Source: an uncultured Bacillaceae bacterium
Lineage (GTDB): Bacteria > Bacillota > Bacilli > Caldalkalibacillales > Caldalkalibacillaceae
DNA length: 15,868 nt
Direction of reading: 5' to 3'
Assembly: GCA_937967685.1 (NCBI GenBank)
Contig: CALBTX010000103.1
Location: forward strand, 1-15,868
Part shown: piece after piece, positions 13,141 to 15,868 of the stretch
How the letters are laid out: each line of letters begins with the position of its first letter
Numbering within the stretch: the stretch's first letter is position 1
The notes under the pieces: model-generated
The model's database searches: none
What the model saw: only the letters and a program-made list of their open reading frames with translations
Told to the model about the DNA's origin: nothing
Program-made: the position numbers and the translations under genes

Positions 13141-15078
13141 ATGTCTAACATCACGATTTATTTGCCGGACGGGGCTGCCAAAGAAGTGAACGCGGGGGCC
13201 ACGGTTGAAGATGTCTCCGCATCCATCAGTCCCGGTTTGAAGAAGAAAGCTGTTGCCGGTAAACTGAATGACCGACTGGTCGATTTGTATACGCCTGTTG
13301 CTGAAGGAGACCGTGTCGAGGTGGTCACGGCCGATACCCAAGAAGGCTTGGACATTTTGCGCCACAGCACCGCGCATATACTGGCTCAGGCGGTCAAGCG
13401 GCTCTATGGGCATGTTCAGCTGGGAGTCGGCCCTGTCATCGAAAATGGTTTTTATTATGATATGGATCTGCCAGAATCGATTTCAGCTGAAGATTTGCCG
13501 CAAATTGAAAAAGAGATGGAAAAAATTATCCAGGAAAACTTGCCCGTTCGCCGCCGGGTCGTATCCAGAGAAGAAGCTTTGCGCATTTATGAAGAGGTGG
13601 GAGACAGCCTTAAATTAGAACTGATTCGCGAGCTTCCCGAAGATGAGGAAATCACCATTTATGAACAGGGTGAATTTTTCGATTTATGCCGGGGACCACA
13701 TGTGCCTTCAACAGGCAAAATCAAAGCGTTTAAACTGTTAAATGTGTCTGGCGCTTACTGGAAAGGTGACGCCAAAAATCAAATGCTGCAGCGCATCTAC
13801 GGCACGACCTGGGCCAACAAGTCTCAGCTGGAAGATTACTTAAAGCAGCGGGAAGAGGCGAAGGAACGGGATCATCGTAAGTTGGGTAAAGAACTGGAAA
13901 TTTTCAGTATTTCTCAAGAGGTTGGCCAAGGGCTGCCATTGTGGCTGCCTAAAGGGGCGACGGTTCGCCGAATTATTGAACGTTACATCGTCGATCTGGA
14001 AGAAAAAATGGGCTACAAGCATGTGTACACCCCTCATCTGGCCAATGTTGAGCTGTATAAAATTTCCGGTCACTGGGATCACTATCAGGAGGACATGTAT
14101 CCACCGATGAAAATGGACCATGAAGAACTCGTCCTGCGCCCGATGAACTGTCCCCATCATATGATGATCTATAAGGAAGGTCTGAAAAGCTACCGCCAGC
14201 TCCCTGTACGCATCGCCGAACTGGGGACGATGCACCGCTATGAAATGTCGGGTGCATTAAGCGGTCTGCAGCGCGTCCGTTCCATGACGCTGAACGATGC
14301 CCATATTTTCTGCCGGCCGGATCAAATTAAATCTGAATTTTTGAGAGTCGTTCACCTAATACAGAGGGTGTATCAAGATTTCGGGCTTGAAGATTATTAT
14401 TTCCGCCTTTCCTATCGCGATCCCGAAAATACGGAAAAATATGTTCAAAACGACCACATGTGGGAAAAAGCACAAGCGATGTTAAAAGAAACGATGGAAG
14501 AATTGAATGCCGAATATGTGGAAGCGGAAGGGGAAGCTGCTTTCTATGGTCCGAAGCTTGACATTCAGGTCAGAACCGCTTTGGGCAAAGATGAAACGTT
14601 GTCGACCGTGCAGCTCGACTTTCATCTGCCCGAACGATTTAATCTGGAATATATTGCTGAAGATGGCGAGCCTCATCGTCCGGTCGTCATCCATCGAGGC
14701 GTCGTTGGCACGATGGAACGATTCGTTGCCTTCCTGCTGGAATATTATAAAGGCGCATTTCCGTTGTGGCTGGCCCCGGTTCAGGCGGTATTCCTGCCGA
14801 TCGCTGATAAACATGCCGCTTATGCTGAAGAAGTGGCTGACCGATTCAGAGATCAAGGGATGCGCGTGGAGGTGGATGCCAGAAGTGAAAAAGTCGGCTA
14901 CAAAATTCGGGAAGCCCAAATGCAAAAAATCCCGTACATGTTTGTCATTGGAGATAAAGAGGTGGAAGCGGGCAGTATTGCCGTGCGCAAGCGAGGGGAG
15001 GGCGATTTAGGGCCACGGCCGGTTGACGAAATGCTGGACAAGCTGTTGGCGGAGATTCAATCCAAGTTGACAAGATGA
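13141..15078 (+). CDS. thrS: Threonine--tRNA ligase ThrS
   Basis: This class II synthetase charges tRNA-Thr and hydrolyses mischarged Ser-tRNA-Thr. It has 645 residues, full length. The N-terminal TGS domain (about 1-64) is followed by the editing domain with HSTAH (H75, H79) and DLCRGPH (C183, H187). The catalytic core has RPMNCPHHM, H388 in NDAHIFC and H518 in VIHRGVVGTMER, so the zinc ligands are C337, H388 and H518. The C-terminal anticodon-binding domain starts near WLAPVQ. The start is ATG 13141 with AAGGAG at 13127-13132. The frame is open upstream, and ATG 13090 lies at the base of the leader terminator with no SD, so it is rejected. The last codons overlap the -35 box of the infC promoter. 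Confidence 0.97.
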   Translation: MSNITIYLPDGAAKEVNAGATVEDVSASISPGLKKKAVAGKLNDRLVDLYTPVAEGDRVEVVTADTQEGLDILRHSTAHILAQAVKRLYGHVQLGVGPVIENGFYYDMDLPESISAEDLPQIEKEMEKIIQENLPVRRRVVSREEALRIYEEVGDSLKLELIRELPEDEEITIYEQGEFFDLCRGPHVPSTGKIKAFKLLNVSGAYWKGDAKNQMLQRIYGTTWANKSQLEDYLKQREEAKERDHRKLGKELEIFSISQEVGQGLPLWLPKGATVRRIIERYIVDLEEKMGYKHVYTPHLANVELYKISGHWDHYQEDMYPPMKMDHEELVLRPMNCPHHMMIYKEGLKSYRQLPVRIAELGTMHRYEMSGALSGLQRVRSMTLNDAHIFCRPDQIKSEFLRVVHLIQRVYQDFGLEDYYFRLSYRDPENTEKYVQNDHMWEKAQAMLKETMEELNAEYVEAEGEAAFYGPKLDIQVRTALGKDETLSTVQLDFHLPERFNLEYIAEDGEPHRPVVIHRGVVGTMERFVAFLLEYYKGAFPLWLAPVQAVFLPIADKHAAYAEEVADRFRDQGMRVEVDARSEKVGYKIREAQMQKIPYMFVIGDKEVEAGSIAVRKRGEGDLGPRPVDEMLDKLLAEIQSKLTR

Positions 15079-15095
15079 ATGGCGCGTGCTAGTAT
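15067..15095 (+). promoter_or_regulatory. infC operon promoter inside the 3' end of thrS
   Basis: TTGACA (15067-15072) is a perfect -35 formed by the last two sense-codon boundaries of thrS. After 17 bases comes TAGTAT (15090-15095), preceded by TGC, an extended -10. Transcription would begin near 15102, just ahead of the structured infC leader. Confidence 0.75.
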
Positions 15096-15125
15096 GTAAT
15101 CTAGAAATTCATCATCGGACACATA

Positions 15126-15219
15126 AAGTAGAAGCGACCCGCTTCTCACCTGAGCGACGCAAGTTGTCAGGTATCATGAGAGAAGAATTCAAATGCGGGC
15201 GTGGTATGCCCGCATTTTT
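15126..15219 (+). ncRNA. infC leader, probable L20-type autoregulatory RNA
   Basis: Three elements are visible. The first is the hairpin AGAAGCG-ACC-CGCTTCT (15130-15146). The second is a stem ACCTGA (15148-15153)/TCAGGT (15167-15172) capped by CGAC-GCAA-GTTG. The third is the terminator at 15191-15219. CCCGCTTCTC (15138-15147) can instead pair with GAGAAG (15180-15185) and with GCGGG (15195-15199) of the terminator, which gives a switch. In Bacillus the infC-rpmI-rplT leader is known to be terminated when ribosomal protein L20 binds; position and layout agree. I did not derive the L20 contact nucleotides. Confidence 0.7.
15191..15219 (+). terminator. Leader terminator (attenuator) of infC
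   Basis: AAATGCGGGC (15191-15200) pairs perfectly with GCCCGCATTT (15208-15217) around the loop GTGGTAT. The run TTTTT lies at 15215-15219. It lies downstream of a promoter and upstream of infC, so it should act as an attenuator. It could also stop readthrough from thrS. Confidence 0.9.
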
Positions 15220-15279
15220 CATTGGCGGTGGCTGTACGTATTTTATGGGTCCCCCGATAAACCATGGAGGTGTAAAACT

Positions 15280-15795
15280 ATTAGCAAGACTTATTTGATT
15301 AATGAAAGTATTCGCGTCCGTGAAGTCCGCTTGATTGATGTGGATGGAAAACAAGTTGGCATCGTGCCAACGCGAAAAGCTCTACAAATGGCACAAGAGG
15401 CCAATCTCGACTTGGTCACTGTGGCGCCAAATGCGAAGCCCCCCGTGTGCCGCATTATGGACTATGGCAAATTTAAATTTGAACAGCAGAAGAAAGAAAA
15501 AGAAGCGAAGAAAAAACAACGCGTGATGAACGTCAAGGAAGTGCGCTTTAGCCCCAACATAGACGAGCATGACTATCATACGAAAATGCGCAACGTGCTT
15601 AAGTTTTTGAAAAAAGGAGATAAGGTCAAGTGTTCCATCCGCTTTAGAGGACGCCAAATTTCTCATGCGGATATGGGCAGGGAAGTGCTCTTGCGTTTGG
15701 CCGAAGATGCTTCCGAAGTAGGAGAAGTCGAAAAACAGCCCAAAATGGAAGGGCGCAGTATGGTCATGTTTCTCGTGCCGACCACGGAAAAATAA
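15280..15795 (+). CDS. infC: Translation initiation factor IF-3, probable AUU start
   Basis: IF-3 binds the 30S subunit, keeps it apart from 50S and proofreads start codon and initiator tRNA choice. It has 171 residues from the chosen start, the usual length. The N-domain begins SKTYLINESIRVREVRLID. The interdomain signature is NAKPPVCRIMDYGKFKFEQQ, followed by a lysine-rich linker. The C-domain has KGDKVKCSIRFRGRQISH and PKMEGRSMVMFLVP. ATT 15280 is taken as start: GGAGG (15266-15270) lies nine bases upstream and the homologous N-terminus begins there. The in-frame ATG at 15193 lies in the leader terminator and gives a non-homologous extension; TTG 15295 is a less likely alternative. A non-standard start is known for infC and allows IF-3 to repress its own translation. 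rpmI and rplT probably follow. Confidence 0.93.
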   Translation: MSKTYLINESIRVREVRLIDVDGKQVGIVPTRKALQMAQEANLDLVTVAPNAKPPVCRIMDYGKFKFEQQKKEKEAKKKQRVMNVKEVRFSPNIDEHDYHTKMRNVLKFLKKGDKVKCSIRFRGRQISHADMGREVLLRLAEDASEVGEVEKQPKMEGRSMVMFLVPTTEK

Positions 15796-15868
15796 GCACT
15801 GAATACTGCATATAGCGAGTTTGTCTATATTATTTGTATATATCTAAGGACGGTTTCAAGGACACTTA

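Noticed and set aside
15810..15830. Hairpin ATATAG/CTATAT after infC
   Set aside because: It is six weak AT pairs without a T-run, and rpmI is expected to follow in the same operon, so it is not called as a terminator.

Overview
This window reads as a moderately GC chromosomal segment from an endospore-forming Bacillota bacterium (class Bacilli, Bacillaceae-like). The reasons are the gene order (menE; ilv-leu cluster; ytxC-thrS-infC), the sporulation-associated ytxC, purine-rich Shine-Dalgarno sequences, frequent GTG/TTG starts, and leader control by two T-boxes, a ykkC-family riboswitch and an L20-type leader. The species cannot be fixed from the sequence. All genes lie on the + strand.

Region 1 (1-1658): the last codons of an unidentified upstream gene, then menE, the acyl-CoA ligase of menaquinone synthesis. 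Region 2 (1659-12660): a branched-chain amino acid cluster, ilvE-ilvB-ilvN-ilvC-leuA-leuB-leuC-leuD, followed by ytxC. A sigma-A-type promoter at 1751-1779 starts a leader whose 1820-1962 portion matches the ykkC subtype-2 aptamer family (PRPP/ppGpp class). Given the ilvE context, the ppGpp alarmone class is the best guess. A second leader at about 3070-3380, between ilvE and ilvB, is a leucine T-box (specifier CUC, UGGU bulge) ending in a strong terminator. The biosynthetic genes are tightly packed, with stop/start overlaps at ilvB-ilvN (GTGA), leuA-leuB (TTGA) and leuC-leuD (23 nt). The exception is the leuB-leuC gap, which holds six head-to-tail copies of a 19-bp repeat. Together the enzymes run the acetohydroxyacid pathway (IlvBN, IlvC, IlvE) and the leucine branch (LeuA-D). 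Dihydroxyacid dehydratase (ilvD) and threonine deaminase (ilvA) are not in the window. The ytxC Shine-Dalgarno is buried in a 10-bp hairpin stem after leuD.

Region 3 (12661-15868): a consensus promoter, a threonine T-box (specifier ACC, UGGA bulge) and thrS. The infC promoter sits inside the last codons of thrS. It is followed by an L20-type leader with a terminator/antiterminator switch, and infC probably starts at an AUU codon. rpmI and rplT are expected just beyond the right edge.

The protein genes are all well-known families. The interest lies in the RNA layer: stacked riboswitch and T-box control of the ilv-leu operon, the minisatellite between leuB and leuC, the SD-masking hairpin of ytxC, and the infC leader.
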